Shown: positions 15,646-23,391 of the stretch, piece after piece
Numbering within the stretch: position 1 is the stretch's first letter
How the letters are laid out: each line of letters starts with the position of its first letter
Origin: Phytomonospora sp040655735
Lineage (GTDB): Bacteria > Actinomycetota > Actinomycetes > Mycobacteriales > Micromonosporaceae
NCBI RefSeq assembly: GCF_040655735.1
Contig: NZ_JBFAKK010000027.1
Coordinates: 1 to 47,445, forward strand
Length of the DNA stretch: 47,445 nt
Direction: 5' to 3'
Position numbers and translations under genes: made by a program
Notes under the pieces: model-generated
Told to the model about the DNA's origin: nothing
The model's input: the letters and a program-made list of their open reading frames with translations, nothing else
Database searches by the model: none

Positions 15646-16059
15646 TCAGCGCGGCTGCGTCAGCCTGATGCTGTTTCCCGACGGGTCGCGCAGCCCGGCG
15701 TCGATCCCGTAGGGCGTGTCGTTGGGCTCCTCGTTGAACTCCACGCCCCGCTCGCGCAGTTCCCGGTAGCTGGCGTGGCAGTCGGGGGTCGACAGGAACA
15801 GCGTCCCGGCGAACCCCTTCGCCATCAGCTCCCGGACCCGCTCGGCGGTCGCCTCGTCCATCACCGGCGCGCCCGGGATCGCCATGAGCACGAGCGTGAA
15901 GTCCTTCTGCCCGGGCGGGGCGACGGTCAGCCAGCGAAAGTCCCCCATCTCGGCCATCGTGACGTCCTGGCGTACCTCGAAGCCGAGCTTGCCGACGTAG
16001 AAATCGAGCGCGGCGTCCTGGTCGTGGACCCACAGCTGCGTTGAACCGATGGTGATCAT
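15646..16059 (-). CDS. VOC-family (glyoxalase-like) protein
   Basis: 137 residues starting MITIGSTQLWVHDQDAALDFYVGKLGFEVRQD, the typical beta-alpha-beta opening of glyoxalase/bleomycin-resistance/dioxygenase fold proteins. The second module contains FLSTPDCHASYRELRERGVEF and ends DAGLRDPSGNSIRLTQPR, with the D-P-x-G-N motif of the family. Members bind a metal and act as lyases, dioxygenases or drug-binding proteins; the substrate is not predictable. The upstream AraC gene is 38 bp away in the same direction, an arrangement often seen for VOC genes and their regulator. Confidence 0.85.
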   Translation of the reverse strand: MITIGSTQLWVHDQDAALDFYVGKLGFEVRQDVTMAEMGDFRWLTVAPPGQKDFTLVLMAIPGAPVMDEATAERVRELMAKGFAGTLFLSTPDCHASYRELRERGVEFNEEPNDTPYGIDAGLRDPSGNSIRLTQPR

Positions 16060-16097
16060 TGCGCCCTCCGGCGTCGTCGTTGCCTGTCACGACCACG

Positions 16098-16532
16098 CTA
16101 TTTCGGCTGGTGGGCGCTGTCTTCTCGAAACGTCCGGAGTACCGGCCGCCCGTAGACCTTCAGGACGCACGACGGGATCATCGCGTAGGCGGCGGCGGGC
16201 GGGAAACTCTCGCGGTAGGCCGTCGGGGGCTTGCCGAACATGCGCGTGAAGCTGGTCGTGAAGGATCCGACGCTGCTCAGGCCCACGTCGCAGCAGATCC
16301 GCGCGACGGTCCGGTCGGTGTGCCGCAGGAGGGCGGCGGCCCGTTCGAGGCGACGGGTGAGGAGGTAGGCGTGGGGCGTCTCGCCGAAGGCGCGGCGGAA
16401 CTCCTGACTGAAATGAGCCCGCGACAGGCCGGCGGCGCGGGCGAGGCCGGCGACGGTGAGCCCGTCGGCGTAGCGCGCGTCGGCGAGGTCCCTGGCGCGA
16501 AGAAGGTGCCGGGCCGGCGGGACTGGGGCCAT
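16098..16532 (-). CDS. AraC-family transcriptional regulator (compact)
   Basis: 144 residues from MAPVPPARHLLRARDLADARY; the frame is open further upstream but that part is Arg/Ala-rich shadow sequence overlapping the region before peptide gene 2. The double helix-turn-helix is complete: LTVAGLARAAGLSRAHFSQEF and VARICCDVGLSSVGSFTTSFTRMFGKPPTAYR. There is no N-terminal sensing domain; the short C-terminal tail has two more cysteine-region residues (IPSCVLKVYG), possibly redox- or ligand-related. It probably regulates the downstream VOC gene with which it forms an operon; the nearby peptide gene 2, 56 bp upstream and in the same direction, could be part of the same transcript. Confidence 0.85.
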   Translation of the reverse strand: MAPVPPARHLLRARDLADARYADGLTVAGLARAAGLSRAHFSQEFRRAFGETPHAYLLTRRLERAAALLRHTDRTVARICCDVGLSSVGSFTTSFTRMFGKPPTAYRESFPPAAAYAMIPSCVLKVYGRPVLRTFREDSAHQPK

Positions 16533-16587
16533 ACCCGCAAGGTACCGCCGGGCTCCGACGAGAACGCGGAACCCGGCGGATCTTCGA

Positions 16588-16791
16588 TCAGGTGCAGCAG
16601 CCGACCGAGCTACAGCCGGTGGGGTTGGTCGGTGTGCCCCCGCAGCTCTGGCGGACGCGGGTGAAAGGCCCGCAGATCGACAGGTGCGGCGGAACACAGC
16701 GGTAGAAGTTGAGCCCGATGTCGGCCGACGCGCTGGTGTGGCCGACGAGACGGTCGATGATGCGGTCGCTTAAGTTGCGGAAGAGTTTCAT
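16588..16791 (-). CDS. Small six-cysteine peptide 2 (67 aa), candidate RiPP-like precursor
   Basis: The ATG at 16791 has AGGGAG 8 bases upstream; the frame's earlier start lacks one. Residues 1-26 are Cys-free (MKLFRNLSDRIIDRLVGH then TSASADIG); six cysteines follow at 32, 40, 50, 60, 65 and 66, ending VGCCT. The core is rich in Gly, Pro, Thr and Ser (GGTPTNPTGCSSVGCC). D9-R10-I-I-D-R14-L15 aligns without gaps with peptide 1, as does a following Ala/Ser-Ala-Asp stretch, so the two are homologous in the leader but not in the core. Leu7 is a TTA codon, rare in high-GC actinomycetes and often linked to bldA-dependent, developmentally timed genes. No modification enzyme is adjacent. Confidence 0.72.
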   Translation of the reverse strand: MKLFRNLSDRIIDRLVGHTSASADIGLNFYRCVPPHLSICGPFTRVRQSCGGTPTNPTGCSSVGCCT

Positions 16792-16832
16792 GACGATGAC
16801 TCCCTCACATGCGTGGGTCCACATTGGACGAG

Positions 16833-16861
16833 AGTCTGCCATGCCTTACCGGTACAGGCAA
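16833..16861 (-). promoter_or_regulatory. Predicted promoter and palindrome upstream of peptide gene 2
   Basis: On the minus strand TTGCCT (16856-16861), a 17-bp spacer and CAGACT (16833-16838). Overlapping the -35 and spacer is a near-perfect palindrome at 16842-16860, TGCCT-TACCGGTA-c-AGGCA, a plausible repressor site. The promoter's -10 is weak. Confidence 0.4.
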
Positions 16862-16869
16862 GAATACTT

Positions 16870-17718
16870 TCAGTTTCCCTGGTCCTCGCGGCGCAGCAGC
16901 CAGCGCAGGATCTCGGGCGTCGCGTCGAAGTGCCCGGCGTGCCCGGCGGTGGGATCGATGCGCACGTCCGCGCCCGGCATGCGTTCCGCCAGCCAGTGCG
17001 CATGCGTGACCGGTACGGTCGAGTCGACGCCTCCGTGCCACAGCAGCACCGGCACCATGACCATCCCCGGATCGAAGCCCCAGGGTTTCCCGAAGAGCGC
17101 CATCACGTCGTCGACCCATCCGCCGACCCCCGGCCGCACGCCCTCGGCGAAGGCCGCGCCGATCATCTCGCGCACCTCCGGCCGGGCCAGCACCTCCGCC
17201 TCGACGGGCGGCAACTGCGGCGGCGCGGCCGTCCCCGCCGCCAGCAGGAGCTCCTCGACGGCCTCGCGCCCGAGCAGCGCGGCCTTGGCGCTGAGGACGT
17301 TTCCCTCCATCATCCCGGCGGTCCAGTCGAGACCGTCGGCGTCGCGCGGGGCGATCGCGGCGAGCGTCGCCACGCGGGAAACCCGGGTCGGGTGGGCGGC
17401 GGCGAAGGCCAGCGCGTGCGGCCCGCCGCCGGAGACCCCGAACAGCGGGAAACGCCCGAGGCCGAGATGGTCGGCGATCGCCTCGATGTCATCGGCGGCG
17501 TCGGCGACGACCCGACCCGGCCTGGCGTCCGAGCGGCCCACCCCCGGCCGGTCGTAGGTGATGAGCCGGACGCCCAGCTCGGTGAACAGCGCCGGATCGG
17601 GGTACCGGGCGAGCCGGCTCATGGGACTGCCGGCGGCGTACACGACCGGCGTGCCGTCCTCGACGCCCCACTCCTCGACGGCAAGGGTCCGGCCATCGCC
17701 GGTGATCACTTCGCGCAT
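16870..17718 (-). CDS. Alpha/beta-fold hydrolase
   Basis: 282 residues. Nucleophile elbow FGVSGGGPHALAFA with Ser96, preceded by the loop LITYDRPGVGRSDARPG; an acidic residue in WHGGVDSTVPVTHA and a His in DPTAGHAGHFDATPEIL complete a typical triad. The oxyanion loop is YAAGSPMSRL. No signal peptide is seen, so the protein is cytoplasmic. The sequence resembles general alpha/beta hydrolases annotated as proline iminopeptidase-like or lactonase-like; the substrate is not assignable. It lies 78 bp upstream of peptide gene 2 in the same orientation, with the palindromic promoter in between. Confidence 0.85.
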   Translation of the reverse strand: MREVITGDGRTLAVEEWGVEDGTPVVYAAGSPMSRLARYPDPALFTELGVRLITYDRPGVGRSDARPGRVVADAADDIEAIADHLGLGRFPLFGVSGGGPHALAFAAAHPTRVSRVATLAAIAPRDADGLDWTAGMMEGNVLSAKAALLGREAVEELLLAAGTAAPPQLPPVEAEVLARPEVREMIGAAFAEGVRPGVGGWVDDVMALFGKPWGFDPGMVMVPVLLWHGGVDSTVPVTHAHWLAERMPGADVRIDPTAGHAGHFDATPEILRWLLRREDQGN

Positions 17719-17766
17719 GTTGCGAAGCTAGGCCCATGTCGGCGGTTCCACCAGCGTTTTCACCCT

Positions 17767-17895
17767 GAGAGGAATCCGCGCACGGAACCGCACTGCAACG
17801 GCAGCCTCAGCCAGACCGACGGATAGGCCAAGTGGGTCGTGCCGGTCTACGCCTGGGACTCCACCCCTGACGGGAAGTTCTTCCCGCACTGCTGA
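17767..17895 (+). pseudogene. Possible degraded gene fragment with an in-frame stop
   Basis: One frame reads ERNPRTEPHCNGSLSQTDG, a TAG at 17824-17826, then AKWVVPVYAWDSTPDGKFFP and HC with a TGA at 17893-17895. The second half looks like a genuine protein C-terminus with aromatic and charged residues. No start or upstream body is present. It may be the relic of a secreted-protein gene, or chance. The remainder of the 17719-17967 gap shows nothing else. Confidence 0.3.
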
Positions 17896-17967
17896 CCGGG
17901 CGGCACCGGCGGCCCGTGTCGCCGGCGCCCTCTAGGGTGGTCGATCACCACCCCGGAGAGGACGCCC

Positions 17968-20406
17968 GTGCACCCCGACCAGACGGCCGCCGTCGCGCTG
18001 CTCGCCACCATCGACTCCTCCGACTGGCCGAGGCTGATCTCGGGCGCGCGGCAGGCGGTCGCCGCGTGCCTGTCGGCGGGCTCGCCGCCGAGCGGACTCG
18101 TCCGGCTCGTCCTGGCCGGCGACGACGCGGAACTGCTGCGGGCCCTCGCCGGCAACCCCCTCGCCCGGTTCGACCCGGCCGCGCGCGAGCGCTTCGCGAC
18201 CACCGCCGGCCTCTCGATCGCGTGGGACACGATGGCGAAAGGACGGCACTGGACCTACCGCGACTGGGAACGGCTGCTCGCCCGCCACGACCCCGCGACA
18301 CCCGATGGGCGGGCGCGCCTTGAGGGGGGCGGGGCCCGCGACATCCCCCATGGTCTGCCGACGGTGCTCGCGCTGTCCCCGATCCGCAGCCACAACGAGG
18401 TCGCCCTCCGGCTCTCCGCAGACCGGCTGACGACCCGCGAGCAGGTGCGCACCCTCGTCAACGCCCAGCGCCACTCGGGCGACGGCGAGGTCGCCGCCGT
18501 CATCGGCCGCTTCGACCTCTCGGCCGGGACACGTGCCCTGAAAGCCCTCGCCGGCGAGGGTCTCGAAGCGCTCGCCGCCGAGCTGGACCGCACGGAGACC
18601 GCGATCGCCGAACTGCGGTCCGCGCCCGACGAAAGGGCCGAGGCCCACGCCCGCGAGCGTGCCGACCTGGACTGGTCGCTGATCGCCGGCGCGCACGCGG
18701 CCGAGCCCTTCGGCGCGGCGGCCGCGGCGAGCCTGTGCGCCCGCGACGACTGCCCCGCCGACCTGCGGACGGCGCTGTTCACCGCGCACCCGGCGGCCGT
18801 CGCCGAGACCTTCCCGTCTCCGCCGGTCGAGCTGTTCTCGTTGCCGCTCAAGGGATCCGGCCGTGCCAAAGCGCTCCGCACGCTCACCGGGCGCTTCCTC
18901 GACGACGGCCGGATCGCCGAACTCGTGGAGCACGCGCGACCGGCCTCGGCGGTGCTGGAGTCGGCGCGCCGCGCCGACTCGCTCGAACCCACGGTCTGGC
19001 GGCTGCGACCGGTGCACGCCGTCCTCGGCCGCGTCCTGGCGGCGACGGTCCGGTCCGACGTCGGCGCGTGGCGAACGCTGCGGCGGCTTCTCAAGGCCCA
19101 CAAGGGAACCGTCGGGCAGCTGTGCGAGATGGCCGCCGCCGCTCCCGACGACCACGGCCCCTGGCCGGAGGCCGAAGCACTGCCCGCCCTGGACGTCAAG
19201 AGCGGCTTCACCGGTGCCCGCAAGGCTTTCGTCGTCCTGCTCGACGCCGCCGGGGCCGAGACGCAGCTGGCCCTGCTGCCGCACCTCGACGAGCGGACCG
19301 CCGCCGACCTGTTCGTGCACGGGGTCTGGCGCCGCGAGTGGTTCGGCCATGTCATGGAGAACGGCTCGCCGGGCCTGCGACTGGCCTTCGCGCGCACGCG
19401 CGGAACCCTTGCCGTCGAACAGGTCCAGCGGATGCTCGACCTCGGCGATCCCGATCTGACCGCCGCGATCGCGCTGCGCAGGCCGATGACGGCCGCGCAG
19501 ATCGCCCACGTCATGTCCGGCCGTGCCTTCGCCGGTCACACCGCCGACGGCGAGGTCTTCCCCGCCGAGTTGCGGGCGCGTTTCCTGGCCACGACGGGCG
19601 GGTGGCATGCCCGGCACGCCATCACCTGTGCCGATCCGGTGGTGCAGCGCCACATCCTGCGGCACGTGCGGGTTCGTGGGAAGGTCCCGCAACTGCGGCT
19701 GCTGCTCGACGTGTGGGAGCGGCACGGCCGCGACACCATGCTGTCCCTTGTGGACGAGGACCTTGAGCCGCTGAAGTACACCAGCGCGGAGTTCCAGCTC
19801 GGCGTCGTCGAGCGGGTCCGAGAGACGGCCGCCGCCGAGGACGAGGAGGCCGAGAAGGAGCGGCTGCGCGCCTATCTCGCCGAGCGGGAGACTCCCGCGT
19901 GGCAGATCGCGCGCCTGCGCGACCCGGACTTCTCCACACATGAGAGTCACGACTGGTTCTGGCCCGAGATCGCCGCCGCGCACGCCGAGAAGCCGATCTA
20001 CTACGTCGAAGGAGTGCGCTCGGCTCCCGGTGGCGAGGCCTTGGAGCCGCCGCCGGACCGCCCCGAACTCGCCGCGCTCGAAAGCGGCGCGACCTGCGCG
20101 GCGGCCTTCCCCGACATTTCGCGGACCGACTTCTCGTACACGCGCGACTGGATGCTCCGGGCGATCGATGCCGGACTCGTCGACTGGGCCGAGTTGTTCG
20201 CCCACGGCCGCCCGGCGGCCCACATCCTCGCCGCCGCGGGCGCGGACGGCGCCGACCGCTGGCTGCCCGGCCTGCGGGAGGCCATCGGCGGCCGCGAGCT
20301 CACGTCGGAGGCGCTGCTCATGGCGCTGCGGATGCTGCCGGACTTCGCCGGCACGGTCCCGGAGCTGCTCGCGACGGCCGCGGAGGTGACGGGCGAGGGC
20401 GAATAG
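17968..20406 (+). CDS. Large hypothetical protein, 812 aa
   Basis: GTG start preceded by GGAGAGGA at about 6 bases. The protein is soluble, rich in Ala, Leu, Arg and Glu and predicted to be almost entirely alpha-helical, with repeated helix pairs of the sort RALKALAGEGLEALAAELD, AHVMSGRAFAGHTADG and RLLLDVWERHGRDTMLSLVDEDLE, which suggest a HEAT- or ARM-like solenoid scaffold. Its end has FSYTRDWMLRAIDAGLVDWAELF and PAAHILAAAG. No catalytic motif, signal peptide or membrane segment is seen, and no family is recognised. It stands alone between a possible gene relic and the sialidase on the other strand. Strong actinobacterial codon bias along the whole frame supports it as a real gene; the long opposite-strand ORF is a shadow. 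Confidence 0.75.
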   Translation: MHPDQTAAVALLATIDSSDWPRLISGARQAVAACLSAGSPPSGLVRLVLAGDDAELLRALAGNPLARFDPAARERFATTAGLSIAWDTMAKGRHWTYRDWERLLARHDPATPDGRARLEGGGARDIPHGLPTVLALSPIRSHNEVALRLSADRLTTREQVRTLVNAQRHSGDGEVAAVIGRFDLSAGTRALKALAGEGLEALAAELDRTETAIAELRSAPDERAEAHARERADLDWSLIAGAHAAEPFGAAAAASLCARDDCPADLRTALFTAHPAAVAETFPSPPVELFSLPLKGSGRAKALRTLTGRFLDDGRIAELVEHARPASAVLESARRADSLEPTVWRLRPVHAVLGRVLAATVRSDVGAWRTLRRLLKAHKGTVGQLCEMAAAAPDDHGPWPEAEALPALDVKSGFTGARKAFVVLLDAAGAETQLALLPHLDERTAADLFVHGVWRREWFGHVMENGSPGLRLAFARTRGTLAVEQVQRMLDLGDPDLTAAIALRRPMTAAQIAHVMSGRAFAGHTADGEVFPAELRARFLATTGGWHARHAITCADPVVQRHILRHVRVRGKVPQLRLLLDVWERHGRDTMLSLVDEDLEPLKYTSAEFQLGVVERVRETAAAEDEEAEKERLRAYLAERETPAWQIARLRDPDFSTHESHDWFWPEIAAAHAEKPIYYVEGVRSAPGGEALEPPPDRPELAALESGATCAAAFPDISRTDFSYTRDWMLRAIDAGLVDWAELFAHGRPAAHILAAAGADGADRWLPGLREAIGGRELTSEALLMALRMLPDFAGTVPELLATAAEVTGEGE

Positions 20407-20611
20407 GGCGTGCCCCTGCAGATGTGGCGGTCTGGCGGTGCGCCGTGGCGTGATCCGCCTCAACACCATTGCCCGTGGAAGACCTGCCGGGCGCGATCGG
20501 GCACCGCACGCATCGGTGAACGCCCCCGCCCGCAGTTCACGTTCCGGGCCGGGACGCTTCGCACGCGCCCGCGGGTCAAGCGGGTCGTACGGCTCGGGCG
20601 CGCCGTACACG
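20407..20611. other. 205-bp gap without a supported gene
   Basis: Lies between two convergent genes. A minus-strand frame from 20610 (VYGAPEPYDPLDPRARAKRP) has protein-like composition but runs on as the antisense of the 812-residue gene and has no independent support. No hairpin terminator was found. Confidence 0.4.
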
Positions 20612-21874
20612 TCAGCCGGGCACGATCCAGCTCGGAGTGCACCGGCGGAGCACCACGGCGCACGGCGAGTTGTAGTTCAGGTCGTACTGCGACGGGTTGT
20701 CGCTGAGGACCCTGCGGGCCTCGACCAGCGCGAGAATGATCCCGGTCCCGGTCGAGGTCAGGGCCGAGTAGCCGCCCTCACGCAGGTTTCCGGCGAGGTT
20801 CCCCTCGCTCGCCAGCGGGTCCTCGCTCAGCGGCCTGCGGTACTCGGACCACGTTTCGCCGTCGTCGGGACTCGCGCGCAATGTCATCTCGTAGCGGTTG
20901 TCGAGGGTGTGGCTCGCGGAGTTGAGGTGGATCAGGTACGGGTCGCCGTTGATCGAGTGCGAGATCTGGGCGCCGTGGCAGCCGGGGTCGATGATCTGGG
21001 CGCGCCAGTGCTCGTCGCCGAACATCTGCCATTCGCCCGGGTTCCCGATGGCGACCCGACGGGCGTGGGGGTAGGTCCCTCCCCCCTTGATCTCGTGGTT
21101 CAGCGCACGGTAGTTCAAGATCAGCTGCCCGTCCGACCGCTCCGCGACGGTTCCCTCCCCGTACGGCAGTCCCGCCAGTCCGTTGGGGACGCGGTGACCG
21201 ATCCAGTCGCCGCCCGGCTCCTTGATGATCAGGCGCCCCCTCGCCGGGACCACGAGGCTTCCGTCGGCGCGCTGGATCCCGTTGCCGGGCCCGATGAAGT
21301 CGTTCGCCGGACGGCCGTCGTCGGACCGCCGGTTCAGGTCGTTGCGCACGACCGGGTCCGCCCACGTCGCCCCGTTGTCGTCGGACGTGGTGAGGTAGAC
21401 CTTGGGGTCCACGTCCTGGAGCGACCCGGGTTGCCGGCGCAGCATGAAGCAGTAGAGCCGACCCGTGGTCCGGTCGTGGACCAGCGTGGAGTTCGCCCAG
21501 CTGTAGAGGGTCGCCCCGGCGAATCCGGTCACCGGGCTCCAGGTCAGCCCGGAGTCGGTCGACCGGCGCATCAGCAGGTTGTGGTTCCCGCTTTCGTCGG
21601 CGACTCCGTCCGGGCGGCCCTGTGCGATCGCCACGACGACGCTCGAACCCGGGATCGCGAAGATCGCGCCCATCCGGACCGAGTGGTAGAAGCCGCTGCC
21701 GCTCGGCTTGGGAATGGCCGCCCCGCCCGCTCGGGCGTCGCCGAAGAGCATCTTGCTCTCCATCCCGTCGGGATCGAGGGCGAACGCCTGTTGCGGGAAC
21801 GCCGCCCCCACCCCGCTGAGCCCGAGTGCGGCAGCACCGGCCGCTCCGAAAAGTTTGCGACGCGATAACGCCAT
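20612..21874 (-). CDS. Tat-exported sialidase (exo-alpha-sialidase, BNR repeats)
   Basis: 420 residues. The N-terminus SRRKLFGAAGAAALGLSG is a twin-arginine signal followed by a cleavage region near AFA. Asp-box (BNR) motifs S-x-D-x-G-x-T-W occur as STDSGLTW, SDDNGATW and SPDDGETW, and the last conserved stretch GGYSALTSTGTGIILALVEARR fits the catalytic six-bladed propeller of GH33. It would release terminal sialic acids outside the cell; no sialic-acid uptake or catabolic gene is nearby, so related sugars are possible. Leu3 is a TTA codon, consistent with developmental (bldA-type) control. The gene is isolated; no terminator is evident downstream. Confidence 0.85.
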   Translation of the reverse strand: MALSRRKLFGAAGAAALGLSGVGAAFPQQAFALDPDGMESKMLFGDARAGGAAIPKPSGSGFYHSVRMGAIFAIPGSSVVVAIAQGRPDGVADESGNHNLLMRRSTDSGLTWSPVTGFAGATLYSWANSTLVHDRTTGRLYCFMLRRQPGSLQDVDPKVYLTTSDDNGATWADPVVRNDLNRRSDDGRPANDFIGPGNGIQRADGSLVVPARGRLIIKEPGGDWIGHRVPNGLAGLPYGEGTVAERSDGQLILNYRALNHEIKGGGTYPHARRVAIGNPGEWQMFGDEHWRAQIIDPGCHGAQISHSINGDPYLIHLNSASHTLDNRYEMTLRASPDDGETWSEYRRPLSEDPLASEGNLAGNLREGGYSALTSTGTGIILALVEARRVLSDNPSQYDLNYNSPCAVVLRRCTPSWIVPG

Positions 21875-22015
21875 GATTCATCCCTCACAGACCTCGTAGG
21901 AAGCACGGTGGACGATGCCGTCAGGCTCGCCCGGACCAGCTCAGCTTGCAGGCATGGAGCGAGCGTCACAAGGCAGGACACCGGCAGGCGGGAGGCAGTG
22001 AAACCGCGCCGCGTC

Positions 22016-22039
22016 ACCGGTCGATGACCGTCGACCGGT
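22016..22039. repeat. Palindrome in a 299-bp intergenic gap
   Basis: ACCGGTCGA (22016-22024) and TCGACCGGT (22031-22039), perfect 9-bp arms around TGACCG. It lies upstream of the sialidase start by about 140 bp, so it could be an operator; the rest of 21875-22173 shows no supported gene. Confidence 0.4.
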
Positions 22040-22173
22040 CGTGGCCGGCTCGTCGGGACGGCCGACGGCGACGGCGTTTCAGGCACGCCTGGGATCGACC
22101 GCGGCGAGTGCGGTCGCTTGTGGTCGGTGTGCGCCCGGGGAGGCTTTCTGCGCCGGTGGCCGCCAGGCCGCGA

Positions 22174-22971
22174 CTACCCAGGCACCGGCTGGCCCGCCCG
22201 CCGGCGGAGCTCGTCGGCGGTCGCGTCGTCGGCCGGCAGGAAGGCCTCCAGGTGCAGCTCGGCGAGGGTCACGTCGACGGCCGTCGCGAAAGAGGTCAGC
22301 GTGGTCAGCAGGCTCAGTTCGCCGTCGCCGTGGCGAAGCCGCAGGGGAACGGCGAAGCCGAGGTGGTCGGGGCCGGGCGGGCTCTGCGGAACATAGGACT
22401 CCAGTTCGGCGATGAAGTCGTCGAGCTCGGCGGTGTCGCCGCGCAGCGCCCGCAGCCGCACGAGGGAGTCGATGATGTGGCGGCCCCACGCCTCGATGTT
22501 GACGACGCGGGGCGCCAGCCCTTCGGGGTGCAGGGCGACCCGCAGGATGTTCACGGGCGGTTTGAGCAGCCAGGGCGCCGAACCCTCGGTGAGCACCGAC
22601 ATCGCCGGGTTCGCCGCGACCACGTCGCCGTAGGCGCGCACGATCACGGCCGGGTAGGGCATGTGGCCCTCGATGATGCGGTGCAGGGCGTCGCGGACCG
22701 GGCGCAGCGCCGGCTCGTCGAGGCCGCTCTCGGGGTAGACGGGCGCGTATCCGGCGGTGAGCAGCAGGTCGTTGCGCTCCCGCAGGGTCAGTTGCAGCGA
22801 CTCGGCCAGCCGCAGCACCATCGCGCGCCCGGGCCGCGACCGTCCGCTCTCGACGAAGCTCAGGTGCCGCTGCGTCGTACCGGCCCGCGCGGCCAGTTCG
22901 AGCTGGCTGATGCGGCGCATGCCGCGCCAGTGCTGGAGCGCCGGCCCGAAGCGCGCGTTCACCGTGGTCAT
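22174..22971 (-). CDS. XRE-family regulator with MmyB-like ligand-binding domain
   Basis: 265 residues starting MTTVNARFGPALQHWRGMRR. The XRE helix-turn-helix is ISQLELAARAGTTQRHLSFVESGRSRPGRAMVLRLAESL (residues 18-56). The C-terminal part, including PYPAVIVRAYGDVVAANPAM, PPVNILRVALHPEGLAPRVVN and LHLEAFLPADDATADELRR, matches the PAS-like MmyB ligand-binding domain that binds fatty acids in characterised members. It is divergent from the SnoaL-dehydrogenase operon with a 16-bp palindrome between, a common arrangement for MmyB regulators and short-chain or quinone-type dehydrogenases; repression of that operon is expected. Confidence 0.88.
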   Translation of the reverse strand: MTTVNARFGPALQHWRGMRRISQLELAARAGTTQRHLSFVESGRSRPGRAMVLRLAESLQLTLRERNDLLLTAGYAPVYPESGLDEPALRPVRDALHRIIEGHMPYPAVIVRAYGDVVAANPAMSVLTEGSAPWLLKPPVNILRVALHPEGLAPRVVNIEAWGRHIIDSLVRLRALRGDTAELDDFIAELESYVPQSPPGPDHLGFAVPLRLRHGDGELSLLTTLTSFATAVDVTLAELHLEAFLPADDATADELRRRAGQPVPG

Positions 22972-23006
22972 GGCCCAGTTGTAGCCCATTCGATCATGTC
23001 ACCGCC

Positions 23007-23022
23007 ATTCCTTCGAGGGAAT
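23007..23022. promoter_or_regulatory. Predicted operator of the XRE regulator
   Basis: ATTCCTTCGAGGGAAT is palindromic at 14 of 16 positions (ATTCCnTCGAnGGAAT), 36 bases upstream of the regulator's start and 35 upstream of the SnoaL-like gene. Confidence 0.55.
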
Positions 23023-23056
23023 TGCCGAGCCGACGCGGCGGGCACAGGATCGTGCC

Positions 23057-23389
23057 ATGACCGACATCCACACCGTGCTGAAGACCTACAAGGACGCCTT
23101 CTCCACCCACGACCCCAGCGGCCTGGCCGGCATCCTGGCCAAGGACATCGTCGTCGAACGCGCACAGGGCGGCACCGCCGACGGCCACGCCGCCGCGCTC
23201 GAACTGTGGACCGCGATCGCCACCGACACCGGCGGCGAGTTCGACATCGAGGACGAGATCGTGGCCGGCGAGCTGGCCGTGCTCACCTGGACCTTCCGCT
23301 ACGAGGGCGGCTTCACCAGGGGCGCCAACCTGCTCAAGATCCGCGACGGCCGCGTCTACCACGCCGTCGGCTACACGAAGACGAACTGA
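23057..23389 (+). CDS. SnoaL-like/NTF2-fold protein
   Basis: 110 residues: MTDIHTVLKTYKDAFSTHDP, then AGILAKDIVVERAQGG and a beta-rich half with VLTWTFRYEGGF and NLLKIRDGRVYHAVGYTKT, the cone-shaped NTF2 fold of the SnoaL-like family (isomerases, hydrolases or binding proteins for small polar molecules). The specific function cannot be assigned. It starts an operon with the dehydrogenase (2 bases between the stop and the next start), opposite the XRE regulator. Confidence 0.82.
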   Translation: MTDIHTVLKTYKDAFSTHDPSGLAGILAKDIVVERAQGGTADGHAAALELWTAIATDTGGEFDIEDEIVAGELAVLTWTFRYEGGFTRGANLLKIRDGRVYHAVGYTKTN

Positions 23390-23391
23390 CC

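Noticed and set aside
15327..16791. Calling the two small peptides lanthipeptides
   Set aside because: Leader plus Cys-rich core fits, but no LanM, LanB/C, transporter or protease is in the window and no known lanthipeptide motif is recognised.
17932..20610. 892-codon open frame on the minus strand, opposite the 812-residue gene
   Set aside because: High GC makes long antisense frames common; codon-position bias favours the plus-strand gene, and the minus product is low-complexity with no family features.
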